Shown: positions 1 to 7,303, counted from the first letter of the stretch. The stretch is 16,393 nt of DNA from JBNJEA01 sp051745395 (GCA_051745395.1 JBNJEA010000065.1:1-16393), one strand, 5' to 3'. Translations and numbers: made by a program. The notes: generated from the letters alone by a model not told the origin.

Positions 1-2088
1 AAATTCAAACTTCACCCCGCCGGTGTAGATCGCACCAGGCGCGATATTTTCATTGTCCACGCTGTCGAATATGTTTTCCACGCTCAGGTATGTGGTCAAC
101 CGGTCCAAAAACCGGCGGGAAACCCGAAGATCGAGACTCCAGTAACTGTCCTTGTCCTGGGTGATTTCGTCGACATCATAGTACTTGTCAATATAACGGT
201 TCCAGATCATGGTGACATTACCGATTTTCGGATTCTGATACGTGGCCCCCACGTGGATCTTGTGGCGGGGATCATTGGTGAGGTACTGTCCCTCCTCAAA
301 CGGGTCGGCTTCGTTTTTTTCGATCTCCGAAACATTCCAGGTATAATTGCCGAACAATTCCAAATCCGTTCGCGGATACCAGTTGACCTCCGCCTCCACG
401 CCGTGAATATCGACTTCGGTGATGTTGTCCAGGATGTATTCCTTATACGTTTTGCCATTGTTTTCATAGGTGTTGGTAACCCGGGTGCCGATATAATCTT
501 TGGCATAGGATTGATACCAGGTCAGGCTGCCCCGGAGCTTGTCTGCTATCACCCTTTCCACGCCGACGTCATAGGACCAGATCTCTTCGGGATCCAGATC
601 CGGGTTGGCATGGCGGTAAGATCTGCCGCCCTGGCGCACGTGCACCTTGTAGAGCTCAAAAAGGCTCGGGGCGCGGAAGCCCTTGCCGGCCGAGGCCCGC
701 AGGGTGGTTTTTTCATCGGGATGATAGGTGATGCCGATTTTCGGGGAAAGACTGCTGTTTTCCTGGGAACCATAGGTGTTGTCATAGGGCTCTCCCACGT
801 CCGGGGCATCATCCCAGTTGGCCCCGTCGGAGGTTTCGATCCAGTCAAATCGGGCCCCCAGGTTGACAAGCAAACGTTCTTCGAAAAATTTCAGGTCCAT
901 ATTGGCAAAAGGGGACAGATACCGCTGGGTGCCTTCAGCGCCTTCATCGCGGTCACTGTTGACAAATTCATCGTCGTAATCCCATGAAGATTCCTTAAAG
1001 GCCGCCCCGACTGTCAACATATTTTTGCCGGCGATCGGCAGCGTGGTCTGCACGTCCGCGCCCCAGGTCGCAGAGGGCGATTCTTCCCTGCGCAGCAGCG
1101 AGGAAAAATTATCCCCGGCACTGTCCTGAAACGCGGTCTTGTCCGCCCCGTTATAATACAGCAGCCCCTTGAGGCCGATGCCGCTGCCGGTTTGCCGGGT
1201 ATAATGGAGTGCATACTGATCGAGCTGGAGTTCATCATAGAAAAATTTCCGGCCCTTGCCGGTTTCATGATCGTAAACCAATGCAGAAAAATCAAGCCGG
1301 GACATGTCACCTAAATCATAGCTCGCCTTTCCGAAGACCTTGCCGATTTCGCGGTGGCGCCTGGTTTCGTAGCTTTCGGGGTCTTCTTTCATGTAAAAGC
1401 CGTCGGATTCTTCATACCCGCCGGCAACCAGCATGCCGAAATCATCAAATTTCTGGCTGTGAAAGCCATGGCCGGCGTAGGTGTCGGCCGTGCCGGCCTC
1501 GGCCCGGACCGATGTCTGCCGCGGGGTTTCCGGTTGCTTGGTGATGATGTGAACCACCCCGCCGATGCCTTCCGAACCGTACATCGCCGAGGTCGGCCCC
1601 CGGACGATTTCGATGCGCTCGATGGCCTCCTTGGGGATATGCCCCCAGGCCACCCAGGCGATGGAGTTATTGAAATTGGCGTTCTGGGGCACGCCGTCGA
1701 CCAATAGCAGCACCCGGTTGCCGCCGACGCCGCGCACGGTGATCGGGTTGGAAACGCCCCCTCGCTGCGTGCCGAAATGCCGGGTATTGTAAACTCCCGG
1801 CGCGCTGCGGATGATGTCTTCCACCCGCTCGAAAGGCGAGGACATGATATCTTCTTTTGAAAGCACGGTGACGTTCTGGGCGGCATCGCTTACCGGCATC
1901 TCGTTTCTCGTGGTTGATACCACAATATCGTCCAGCTCATAACGCTTCGCATCCGATTCTTTCTCCTCCGCGGCAGCGGGCAGATTGAAAACACATATCA
2001 AAAGCACGACCATTGCCAGTAAATACACCTTCCGCCATCCCGAAAATCGTACTGCATCATTTTTTTCAGCCAAAATCGATGTTTTCAT
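1..2088 (-). CDS. TonB-dependent outer-membrane receptor (stop codon just outside window)
   Basis: This is an outer-membrane beta-barrel receptor for energy-dependent uptake of a chelated ligand such as a siderophore, heme or cobalamin. The frame is open from ATG 2088 to base 1, giving 696 residues. GGAGG lies four bases before the ATG. A basic N-terminus is followed by a hydrophobic segment (about 21-36) and a likely cleavage after AAA (38-40). A TonB-box-like DDIVVST is at 53-59. The plug domain (about 65-185) has VRGVGGNRVLLLVDGVPQN and the IERIEIVRGPTSAMYGS signature near 156-172. The rest is alternating beta-barrel sequence, including GFRAPSLFELY and a late NIFDSVDNEN. The last codon in the window is Phe in GVKFEF. 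Outer-membrane proteins typically end in an aromatic residue, so the stop should lie immediately outside. Length fits CirA/FepA-type receptors. The ligand cannot be assigned from sequence. Family assignment is secure. Confidence 0.95.
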   Translation of the reverse strand, partial: MKTSILAEKNDAVRFSGWRKVYLLAMVVLLICVFNLPAAAEEKESDAKRYELDDIVVSTTRNEMPVSDAAQNVTVLSKEDIMSSPFERVEDIIRSAPGVYNTRHFGTQRGGVSNPITVRGVGGNRVLLLVDGVPQNANFNNSIAWVAWGHIPKEAIERIEIVRGPTSAMYGSEGIGGVVHIITKQPETPRQTSVRAEAGTADTYAGHGFHSQKFDDFGMLVAGGYEESDGFYMKEDPESYETRRHREIGKVFGKASYDLGDMSRLDFSALVYDHETGKGRKFFYDELQLDQYALHYTRQTGSGIGLKGLLYYNGADKTAFQDSAGDNFSSLLRREESPSATWGADVQTTLPIAGKNMLTVGAAFKESSWDYDDEFVNSDRDEGAEGTQRYLSPFANMDLKFFEERLLVNLGARFDWIETSDGANWDDAPDVGEPYDNTYGSQENSSLSPKIGITYHPDEKTTLRASAGKGFRAPSLFELYKVHVRQGGRSYRHANPDLDPEEIWSYDVGVERVIADKLRGSLTWYQSYAKDYIGTRVTNTYENNGKTYKEYILDNITEVDIHGVEAEVNWYPRTDLELFGNYTWNVSEIEKNEADPFEEGQYLTNDPRHKIHVGATYQNPKIGNVTMIWNRYIDKYYDVDEITQDKDSYWSLDLRVSRRFLDRLTTYLSVENIFDSVDNENIAPGAIYTGGVKFEF

Positions 2089-2117
2089 ACGTCCTCCGTG
2101 CCGTGGTTCATCAAGCC

Positions 2118-2145
2118 ATTAAAGAATCCGGGTAACCGTAGTAAA
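2118..2145 (-). promoter_or_regulatory. Putative promoter proximal to the TonB receptor gene
   Basis: On the minus strand TTTACT is followed after 16 bases by TTTAAT (4/6 and 5/6 matches to the sigma70 boxes). Transcription would start about 20 bases before the receptor ATG. It lies downstream of the terminator hairpin at 2193-2250, so it would not be controlled by that hairpin. Visual match only. Confidence 0.35.
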
Positions 2146-2192
2146 GGATTTCCGTGCAAAGGAGCCCCGCCGTCTTTTCCCTCTCATTCAAC

Positions 2193-2250
2193 AAAAAAAG
2201 CCACGAAAGCCGCTGCAGATTTCAATCTGCTCGGGCCTTCGTGGCTTTTT
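2193..2250 (-). terminator. Long intrinsic-terminator hairpin, possibly bidirectional
   Basis: An outer stem pairs AAAAAGCCACGAA (2195-2207) with TTCGTGGCTTTTT (2238-2250). An inner stem pairs GCAGAT with ATCTGC (2215-2230) around a TTCA loop. On the minus strand it ends in seven T's, and on the plus strand in five. It lies between the methyltransferase stop and the receptor ATG. It either terminates the upstream methyltransferase transcript or acts as an attenuator in a long receptor leader. Confidence 0.7.
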
Positions 2251-2260
2251 CCTTTATAAT

Positions 2261-2340
2261 CCGGTAACCGGAAACATGACGTTTCCGGAAATTTGAAGCG
2301 GCGCCTGGGGTTTGCGGCGTTTTAGGTGATTCCGATCACC
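2261..2340. promoter_or_regulatory. Cluster of short palindromes upstream of the receptor
   Basis: Three inverted repeats lie in 80 bases: CCGGTAACCGG (2261-2271), CCGGAAAC-ATGAC-GTTTCCGG (2268-2288, 8-base arms) and GGTGAT-TCCG-ATCACC (2325-2340, 6-base arms). The first two share a CCGG and so are mutually exclusive as RNA stems. They could be operators or leader RNA structure. I recognise no known riboswitch core. Function unknown. Confidence 0.4.
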
Positions 2341-2404
2341 CGGTTTTATGGAGCGCAGTGGCCAGGCTCACGCCGTTAATGGTTTTCGAATGAACAAGGT
2401 GAAT

Positions 2405-2433
2405 CTTTTAGTGAAAATTCATTGCCCTGTCAA
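2405..2433 (-). promoter_or_regulatory. Possible distal promoter before the hairpin region
   Basis: A perfect minus-strand TTGACA (2433-2428) is followed after 17 bases by TAAAAG (3/6 match to the -10 box). If used, it would give the receptor mRNA a leader of roughly 310 bases carrying all the palindromes and the terminator hairpin. The weak -10 keeps confidence low. Confidence 0.25.
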
Positions 2434-2465
2434 CCCTAAAATCCGGATAACGCCGATTCGATGAC

Positions 2466-3119
2466 TTAACCCTGATTCGATAGGTGAGGCTTGCGGCCGA
2501 TGGTCAGCCCGACGGTAAACACCCGCGTTTGACCGTCCTCTTCGGATTTTTCGATCTCGGCCGCCGTCAGGCTCTGCGTATCCATAAAGCCGGCGTTGGC
2601 AAACGCCTGCTGCATTGCGGTCCGCTCAAATCCGAAATGAAAAACGCCCTGGTTGTCTTCGTGGAATTCGCCGTCTTCGGCATCCAGATCGGCGACGCAC
2701 AGGGTGGCACCAAACCGGCAGACCCGGTAAAACTGGGCAAGCAGTCCCGGCACGTCGCGGATATGGTGGAAGGTCATGGCACTGACGATCAGATCGTATT
2801 CGCCGGCGATCTCATCGCCGTTTTCCACGTCCAGGCAACGCCAGTCGACATTGGTCAACTTTTCCGCTTCGGCCTTCTGCTTTAACACATCGAGCATGGC
2901 CGGCGAGCTGTCCACCCCGGTAATCGAGCGGACAAAGGGCTGGATCTGCAGGGTCAAAAGCCCCGTGCCGCAGCCGAAATCGAACACGTCCAGTTCCGGG
3001 TCCAATTGCACAGCGGCCTTGATGGCACTGCCGATATCGTGGGACAGTTTCACCCGTCTCGGTTTTTCATCCCAATTCGCCGCAGCCGATTCAAAATTTG
3101 TTCTCTGATGGCTCATCAT
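2466..3119 (-). CDS. Class I SAM-dependent methyltransferase
   Basis: A cytoplasmic methyltransferase of 217 residues. SAM-binding motif I is VFDFGCGTGLL (about 45-55). The acidic residue after strand 2 is in GVDSSPAMLD (68-77). DLIVSAMTFHHIRD (109-122) is the post-II/motif IV region typical of Methyltransf_11/25 proteins. The N-terminal AAANWDEKPRR resembles a conserved group of small bacterial methyltransferases. The start ATG at 3119 is preceded by GGAGAGG eight bases upstream; a second ATG follows immediately (3116). An upstream in-frame TTG at 3155 has no comparable ribosome site, so I do not use it. The substrate cannot be inferred. The next gene on the same strand is the TonB receptor, but a terminator hairpin separates them, so co-function is unproven. 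Confidence 0.9.
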   Translation of the reverse strand: MMSHQRTNFESAAANWDEKPRRVKLSHDIGSAIKAAVQLDPELDVFDFGCGTGLLTLQIQPFVRSITGVDSSPAMLDVLKQKAEAEKLTNVDWRCLDVENGDEIAGEYDLIVSAMTFHHIRDVPGLLAQFYRVCRFGATLCVADLDAEDGEFHEDNQGVFHFGFERTAMQQAFANAGFMDTQSLTAAEIEKSEEDGQTRVFTVGLTIGRKPHLSNQG

Positions 3120-3307
3120 TTTATTTGCCTCTCCGTTGCTGTTGATGTAAATCAAACTCGAATGAAGGAAGCAATTTAACCATGGCTATAGATGGCTTCA
3201 AGCTTTTTTTGTTTTTCAGTTACCCCAAAGACCAATTATGATTTTAGCTACTGAATTTAAACATCGGGACGTCGAAGCATTAACAAATAAAGCGATTCAT
3301 CCCGAGT

Positions 3308-3383
3308 GTCATGCCTGCGAAGGCAGGCATCCAGAAGCTTTTTCCCGCCTGCAAAGCTGGATGCCTGCCTTCGCAGGCATGAC
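3308..3383. repeat. REP/BIME-like inverted repeat
   Basis: Two 27-base arms (3308-3334 and 3357-3383) are perfect reverse complements. Each arm is itself a hairpin: ATGCCTGC, loop GAAG, GCAGGCAT. The 22-base spacer also contains AGCTTT and AAAGCT. A pair of palindromic units in opposite orientation is the arrangement of bacterial interspersed mosaic elements derived from REP sequences. Similar units are common in proteobacterial intergenic DNA. It may also stabilise mRNA or terminate transcription, although no T-run follows. Confidence 0.85.
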
Positions 3384-3535
3384 GGTCGAAGCGAAGTCCT
3401 TTTTTCGGTATTTGCTGGCCTCCCAAAACGATTTCCACTTGAAATTAACCAATCATTTTTTTCCGGAGAACCATATTTCTTTATTTCGATTTCTTTATTG
3501 CGCCGGACTGCCAAAAAATATTTCATTTTGACAAT

Positions 3536-3557
3536 CGGCCGGTTATAACGCCGGCCG
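3536..3557. promoter_or_regulatory. GC-rich palindrome upstream of the ACT-domain gene
   Basis: CGGCCGG and CCGGCCG flank an 8-base AT-containing loop, and a further GCCGGCC copy lies at 3583-3589, just before the ribosome site GAGGGG (3599-3604). It may be an operator or an RNA stem near the start. A TTGACA at 3528-3533 overlaps its left edge but has no -10 box at usable spacing. Function unknown. Confidence 0.35.
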
Positions 3558-3608
3558 GGCCCAAAACAAAATTTTATCAACCGCCGGCCAACAATGACGA
3601 GGGGAAAC

Positions 3609-3890
3609 ATGGAAAAGGAACGGGCCTTTATCACGGTGATCGGCATCGACCGAAAAGGCATTGTCGCCACCATTTCGACATTTCTGTATGAACAAAACAT
3701 CAATATCGTCGACATCAACCAGCGCATCATGACCGACGGCTATTTTGTCATGACCATGCTCGCTGATATCAAGGAAACGGCGCTGTCCGTCGATGAACTG
3801 GCCGGCGAACTCAAAAAAGTCGGAAAGGGGCTCGGGATGGAAATCCAGATGCAGCATGAAAACATCTTTAAAATGATGCACCGGGTGTAG
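3609..3890 (+). CDS. ACT-domain protein, UPF0237 family
   Basis: A small single-ACT-domain protein of 93 residues, probably a ligand-sensing regulatory subunit. The sequence AFITVIGIDRKGIVATISTFL (6-26) holds the beta1-loop-helix of ACT folds, with the Asp-Arg-Lys-Gly loop that usually contacts an amino-acid ligand. NINIVDINQR and GYFVMTMLADI are the following strands. The start at ATG 3609 is chosen because GAGGGG ends four bases upstream; an in-frame ATG at 3594 lacks such a site. Only three bases separate its stop from the next ATG, so it is translationally linked to the UPF0210 gene. This pairing is conserved across bacteria and archaea, and suggests the ACT protein senses a metabolite for its partner. 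The actual ligand is unknown. Confidence 0.92.
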   Translation: MEKERAFITVIGIDRKGIVATISTFLYEQNINIVDINQRIMTDGYFVMTMLADIKETALSVDELAGELKKVGKGLGMEIQMQHENIFKMMHRV

Positions 3891-3893
3891 ACA

Positions 3894-5252
3894 ATGACCT
3901 TTACGCTTGAAGAAGTCTATGAAACCACCAGCATGATCATGCGGCAGAACTTGGACATCCGCACCACCACCCTGGGAATCAATCTGAAGGATTGCGTGGA
4001 TTCGGATTTCAGTAAATTCAGAGATCATGTCTACGACAAGGTCTGCTCCCATGCCGCCCGGCTGATCGAAGCCTCGGAAAAACTCGAGGCCAAGTACGGC
4101 ATTCCCATCGTCAACAAGCGCATCGCGGTCACCCCGGTCAGCCTGATCATGGAAACCCACTGCGAACACGGCCGATTTGTTGAAATGGCGCAGACGCTCA
4201 ATGCCGCCGCCGAGGATGCCGGCATCGATTTTGTCGGCGGATTCGGCGCATTGGTGCAAAAAGGCCTGACCCGATCCGACCGCACTTTAATCGAGGCCCT
4301 GCCGGACGTGCTTTCCGGCACCGACCGGGTATGCGGATTTTTAAATGTCGGCGCCAACGTGGCGGGGCTCAACCTGGACGCGATCAACCTCCTGGGACCG
4401 ATGCTCAAGCAGACCGCGCACAAAAGTCCGGACGCGGTGGGATGCGCCAAGTTTGTCGTTTTTGTCAACGCGCCCGAGGACAACCCCTTCATGGCCGGGG
4501 CCTTCCACGGCGTGGGCGAAGGCGATATCACCTTAAACATCGGCATCAGCGGGCCGGGCGTGGTCAAAAGCGTGGTGGAGAAAAACCGGGAATGCGATTT
4601 GACGAAGCTGTCCGAGGTCATCAAGCGCACGGTGTTTAAAATCACCCGCGCAGGCGAACTCGTGGGCCGGGAACTGGCCGAAAACCTGGGGATTTCTTTC
4701 GGCATTGTCGATATTTCCCTGGCCTCGACCACCGCCCGGGGCGATTCGGTGGCCAACGTTATCGAGGCTTTCGGCATCGAAAAAATCGGCACCCACGGCT
4801 CCACCCTGGCGCTGGCCCTGCTGATGAACGCGGTCAAAATCGGCGGCACCATGGCCAGCGGCAACGTCGGGGGGCTAAGCGGCACGTTTATTCCGGTCAG
4901 CGAAGATACCGGCATGATCGAGGCGGTAAAATCCGGCGCTTTAGGACTGGACAAGCTCGAAGCCCTCACCGCCGTCTGCTCGGTGGGCCTGGACATGTTC
5001 GCCATTCCCGGTGATACGCCCGAGGCCACCATCAACGCCATCATTGCCGATGAACTGGCCATCGGCGTGATCAACAACAAGACCACCGGCGTGCGCGTCA
5101 TTCCGGTTCCCGGCAAATGCGCCGGCGACATGGTAAAATTCGGCGGCCTGCTGGGCACCGCCCCGGTCATGGCGGTCAACCCGCATTCCGCGGCGGCGTT
5201 TTTAAAACGCGGAGGAAGGCTGCCCGCTCCCCTCACCAGCATGCGCAACTGA
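3894..5252 (+). CDS. UPF0210 / DUF711 family protein
   Basis: A 452-residue protein of the UPF0210 (DUF711) family, sometimes annotated PFL-family because of distant resemblance to pyruvate formate-lyase folds. The length matches the family. Conserved blocks visible include METHCEHGRFVEMAQTL near 82-98, APEDNPFMAGAFHGVGEGD near 193-211, STTARGDSVANVIEAFGIEKIG near 278-299, the Gly-rich TMASGNVGGLSGTFIPVSED near 319-338, and GVINNKTTGVRVIPVPGK near 394-411. I see no signal peptide or membrane segment, so it is probably cytoplasmic. It follows the ACT-domain gene after three bases and almost certainly shares its mRNA. The enzymatic reaction is not established to my knowledge. Its 3' end abuts the low-complexity array at 5260. 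Confidence 0.93.
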   Translation: MTFTLEEVYETTSMIMRQNLDIRTTTLGINLKDCVDSDFSKFRDHVYDKVCSHAARLIEASEKLEAKYGIPIVNKRIAVTPVSLIMETHCEHGRFVEMAQTLNAAAEDAGIDFVGGFGALVQKGLTRSDRTLIEALPDVLSGTDRVCGFLNVGANVAGLNLDAINLLGPMLKQTAHKSPDAVGCAKFVVFVNAPEDNPFMAGAFHGVGEGDITLNIGISGPGVVKSVVEKNRECDLTKLSEVIKRTVFKITRAGELVGRELAENLGISFGIVDISLASTTARGDSVANVIEAFGIEKIGTHGSTLALALLMNAVKIGGTMASGNVGGLSGTFIPVSEDTGMIEAVKSGALGLDKLEALTAVCSVGLDMFAIPGDTPEATINAIIADELAIGVINNKTTGVRVIPVPGKCAGDMVKFGGLLGTAPVMAVNPHSAAAFLKRGGRLPAPLTSMRN

Positions 5253-5259
5253 TTCGAGT

Positions 5260-5397
5260 TCCCCTCTTCCTCTTCCTCTTCCTCTTCCTCTTCCTCTTGC
5301 TCTTACTCTTGCTCTTACTCTTTTTTTCTCTTGTTCCCTTGGATTCAAGGAAAGTTAAAAAGCGAGAGGAAGAGGAAGAGTAAGAGTGAGAGTAAGA
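5260..5397. repeat. Inverted polypyrimidine/polypurine hexamer array
   Basis: The left part (5260-5339) is nearly pure pyrimidine, with about six CTCTTC-type hexamers followed by degenerate CTCTTG/CTCTTA units and a T-run. The right part (5361-5397) is the purine counterpart. Segments 5302-5322 and 5376-5396 are complementary over 21 bases except for two positions that would be G-U in RNA. A small CCTTG-GATT-CAAGG hairpin (5337-5350) sits at the apex. It fills the space between two converging genes and may serve as a bidirectional terminator. The DNA could also form triplex or cruciform structures. Confidence 0.85.
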
Positions 5398-5437
5398 TTT
5401 GGGGACTCTTGCCTGATCATATGGTTAACCGGAAAAC

Positions 5438-5638
5438 TCATTTGCGAAAAATCCACATGATCACCGACAATACGATGCTGATGAGAATCATGGTGGTGAC
5501 GGGGATATAGACCTTCAAGCCGGGACGATCGATAATGATATCGCCCGGCAGGCGGCCGATGGGCAGCTTGGACAGCCAGGGCCACCCCAGGCCGGCGAGC
5601 ACGATCAGGATGCCGAGAATGACGAGGGTCTTCTGCAT
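5438..5638 (-). CDS. DUF2905 small membrane protein
   Basis: A 66-residue integral membrane protein of the DUF2905 family. Helix 1 is LVILGILIVLAGLGWPWL (about 5-22). The family signature is KLPIGRLPGDIIIDRPGLKVYIPVTT (about 24-49). Helix 2 is ILISIVLSVIMWIF near the C-terminus. I take ATG 5638 as the start because family members begin a few residues before the first helix. A GTG three codons upstream (5647) is an alternative; neither has a good ribosome site. It follows the epimerase stop by about 40 bases and is probably co-transcribed. The function of the family is unknown; the inner membrane is the likely location. Confidence 0.88.
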   Translation of the reverse strand: MQKTLVILGILIVLAGLGWPWLSKLPIGRLPGDIIIDRPGLKVYIPVTTMILISIVLSVIMWIFRK

Positions 5639-5680
5639 AGCCGGCACAAAAAGTCACTTTCGGGAAGGCAAAGTACGGGT

Positions 5681-6694
5681 TTATTCGACGTTGTAATAAT
5701 CCCGGTACCAGTCCACAAACCGGCGGATGCCGTCTTCGATCGGGGTCACCGGCTTGAAACCCACCGCCTCATAAAGATCATCGATATCCGCGTAAGTGGA
5801 CGGCACATCGCCGGGCTGCAGGTCCAGAAACTGTTTTTCGGCCGTTTTGCCCAGGGTGGTTTCGAGCACCTCGATAAACCGCATCAGGTGTTCGGGATTG
5901 TTGTTGCCGATGTTGTAGATCCGGTAGGGGGCATAGGAGGTACCCGGGTCCGGCGCATCCCCGGACCAGTCCGGGTTGGGTTCCGGATTTTTGTGCATCA
6001 CCCGGACGACGCCTTCGATGATATCGTCGATATAAGTAAAATCCCGCCGCATGTCACCGTGGTTAAACACCTTGATGGGCTCGCCGGCCAAAATCGCCTT
6101 TGTAAACAAAAACAGCGCCATGTCCGGCCGACCCCAGGGGCCGTAGACAGTGAAAAAACGCAGGCCGGTACACTGCAGGCCGTAGAGATGGCTGTAGGTG
6201 TGGGCCATTAATTCGTTGGCCTTTTTGCTGGCCGCATAAAGCGATACCGGATGGTCCACGTTGTCGTGCACCGAAAACGGCATCTTCGTGTTGGCACCGT
6301 AGACGGAACTCGACGAGGCAAACACCAGGTGCCCCACCTCATAGTGCCGGCAGCACTCCAGCAGATTGACAAAGCCCACGATGTTGGCATCCACATAGGC
6401 ATGCGGGTTTTTCAGGGAAAAGCGCACCCCGGCCTGGGCTGCGAGGTTGACCACGACGTCAAAGGTGTGTTCGTTAAACATCCAGACCAGCGAGGGCCGG
6501 TCGATTAAATCCACCTGGTAAAAAGTAAAACGATCATGCGGTTCGAGCTGCGCCAAGCGGTTTTTTTTCAGGTTCACGTCATAGTAGGCATTTAAATTGT
6601 CGATCCCTACAACCGAACAACCGTCGGCAAGCAGCCGCTCGCACAAATGATAGCCAATAAACCCGGCCGCACCGGTAACCAGAATGTTTTGCAT
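5681..6694 (-). CDS. NAD-dependent sugar epimerase, UDP-glucuronate 4-epimerase type
   Basis: A 337-residue extended short-chain dehydrogenase that probably interconverts UDP-glucuronate and UDP-galacturonate for surface polysaccharide synthesis. The N-terminal Rossmann motif is TGAAGFIG (7-14), followed by the acidic GIDNLNAYYDVNLKKNRL (30-47), which is typical of this subgroup. The catalytic set is SSSSVYG (127-133), Tyr153 and Lys157 in YAASKK. RFFTVYGPWGRPDMAL (179-194) and RRDFTYIDDI (216-225) are typical of UDP-glucuronate epimerases, as is the length. ATG 6694 has only a weak GGAT upstream. The gene sits alone, not in a glycosyltransferase cluster, so the polysaccharide served is unknown. 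Other UDP-hexose specificity is possible. Confidence 0.93.
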   Translation of the reverse strand: MQNILVTGAAGFIGYHLCERLLADGCSVVGIDNLNAYYDVNLKKNRLAQLEPHDRFTFYQVDLIDRPSLVWMFNEHTFDVVVNLAAQAGVRFSLKNPHAYVDANIVGFVNLLECCRHYEVGHLVFASSSSVYGANTKMPFSVHDNVDHPVSLYAASKKANELMAHTYSHLYGLQCTGLRFFTVYGPWGRPDMALFLFTKAILAGEPIKVFNHGDMRRDFTYIDDIIEGVVRVMHKNPEPNPDWSGDAPDPGTSYAPYRIYNIGNNNPEHLMRFIEVLETTLGKTAEKQFLDLQPGDVPSTYADIDDLYEAVGFKPVTPIEDGIRRFVDWYRDYYNVE

Positions 6695-6791
6695 CGCATC
6701 GATCCAGGAAAAGGGTTAAGGGTAAATGGTTTAAGTATTTCATCGATGGGGGAAAATAAATATGGTGTACCTGCATTACCCGAATTAGCGC

Positions 6792-7244
6792 CTACTCTTG
6801 TACGGTTTCAAAGGATTTCACATATGCTTCCAGACCTTCTGGATAGGTTTCCGGTATTTCCCCTGGTTTGGATCTAAAAAAATAAGCAATGCCATCAAAG
6901 CTGAATGTTGCCTCAGCTCCGGCTGCCAGATAGTTAATCGTATCTTTCTGTATTTCTCTTTTTTCTTGTTGGGTGACAAACCATTTCCCAGCGATCATCA
7001 TTTCTGAGCATGAGTTGCATCTACCCGAAACCACAATGCGTTTTACGTCATGTTGGCCTATATTTTTAATTTTTCCCTTCGCATTGAGAGATATACTCGT
7101 TTTTTCCTTATCCTGCTCAAGAACAAATTCCGTATCCGTAATTTCTATTTTTCCTTCCTTTTCCTTTTTTTCACAGGAGGTAAGAAAGCAGGAGACCAAC
7201 AGGCAGAGCACAACAACAGAAATCATTCTTAGGCAATAAGACAT
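6792..7244 (-). CDS. AT-rich lipoprotein of unknown function
   Basis: A 150-residue predicted lipoprotein. A hydrophobic signal (8-20) ends in lipobox LTSC with Cys24 as the acylated residue. LVSC (16-19) is a second possible lipobox. Glu at +2 is compatible with outer-membrane sorting. The mature part has KGKIKNIGQHDVKRIVVSGRC (56-76), which resembles FxLYD-like beta-sandwich repeats, and a CNSC motif (76-79). The ATG at 7244 is preceded by AAGGA eight bases upstream. The base composition is clearly more AT-rich than the flanking genes, suggesting acquisition by transfer. It has its own promoter at 7304-7331. No name can be assigned; the function is unknown. Confidence 0.8.
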   Translation of the reverse strand: MSYCLRMISVVVLCLLVSCFLTSCEKKEKEGKIEITDTEFVLEQDKEKTSISLNAKGKIKNIGQHDVKRIVVSGRCNSCSEMMIAGKWFVTQQEKREIQKDTINYLAAGAEATFSFDGIAYFFRSKPGEIPETYPEGLEAYVKSFETVQE

Positions 7245-7303
7245 AAATTAATTCCTTTCAAATTTGAGCATAAAAAGAAAAACTTATCTTCAGAATATAT
7301 AAT

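Larger units (their letters stand above)
3120..3608. other. Intergenic region between divergent genes
   Basis: This gap separates the minus-strand methyltransferase from the plus-strand ACT gene, so it must hold promoters in both directions. On the minus strand TTGAAG is followed 17 bases later by TAAATT near 3170-3200, a weak sigma70 candidate for the methyltransferase. The middle is occupied by the inverted repeat at 3308-3383. The right end has GC palindromes. No credible protein gene is seen; open frames across the repeat are repeat translations. Confidence 0.6.

Noticed and set aside
253..987. A 244-codon plus-strand frame opposite the TonB receptor
   Set aside because: The minus strand carries a continuous receptor with plug and barrel motifs; the antisense frame shows no family features.
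2261..2433. Cobalamin riboswitch upstream of the TonB receptor
   Set aside because: A GGCCACTGCGC on the minus strand resembles the B12 box, but the conserved core and other boxes are missing.
3120..3155. A TTG start 12 codons upstream of the methyltransferase start
   Set aside because: GGAGAGG is eight bases before ATG 3119, and the upstream codons would contain that ribosome site.
3238..3531. A 97-codon frame across the inverted repeat
   Set aside because: Most of it is translation of the REP-like repeat, a common source of false small proteins; there is no ribosome site.
3528..3549. TTGACA followed by TATAAC upstream of the ACT gene as a promoter
   Set aside because: The spacing is only 10 bases, far from the usual 16-18; the TATAAC lies in the loop of a GC palindrome.
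4031..5248. A 405-codon open frame antisense to the UPF0210 gene
   Set aside because: It lies wholly opposite a clear family member, its composition is typical of a GC-rich antisense frame, and no domain is recognisable.
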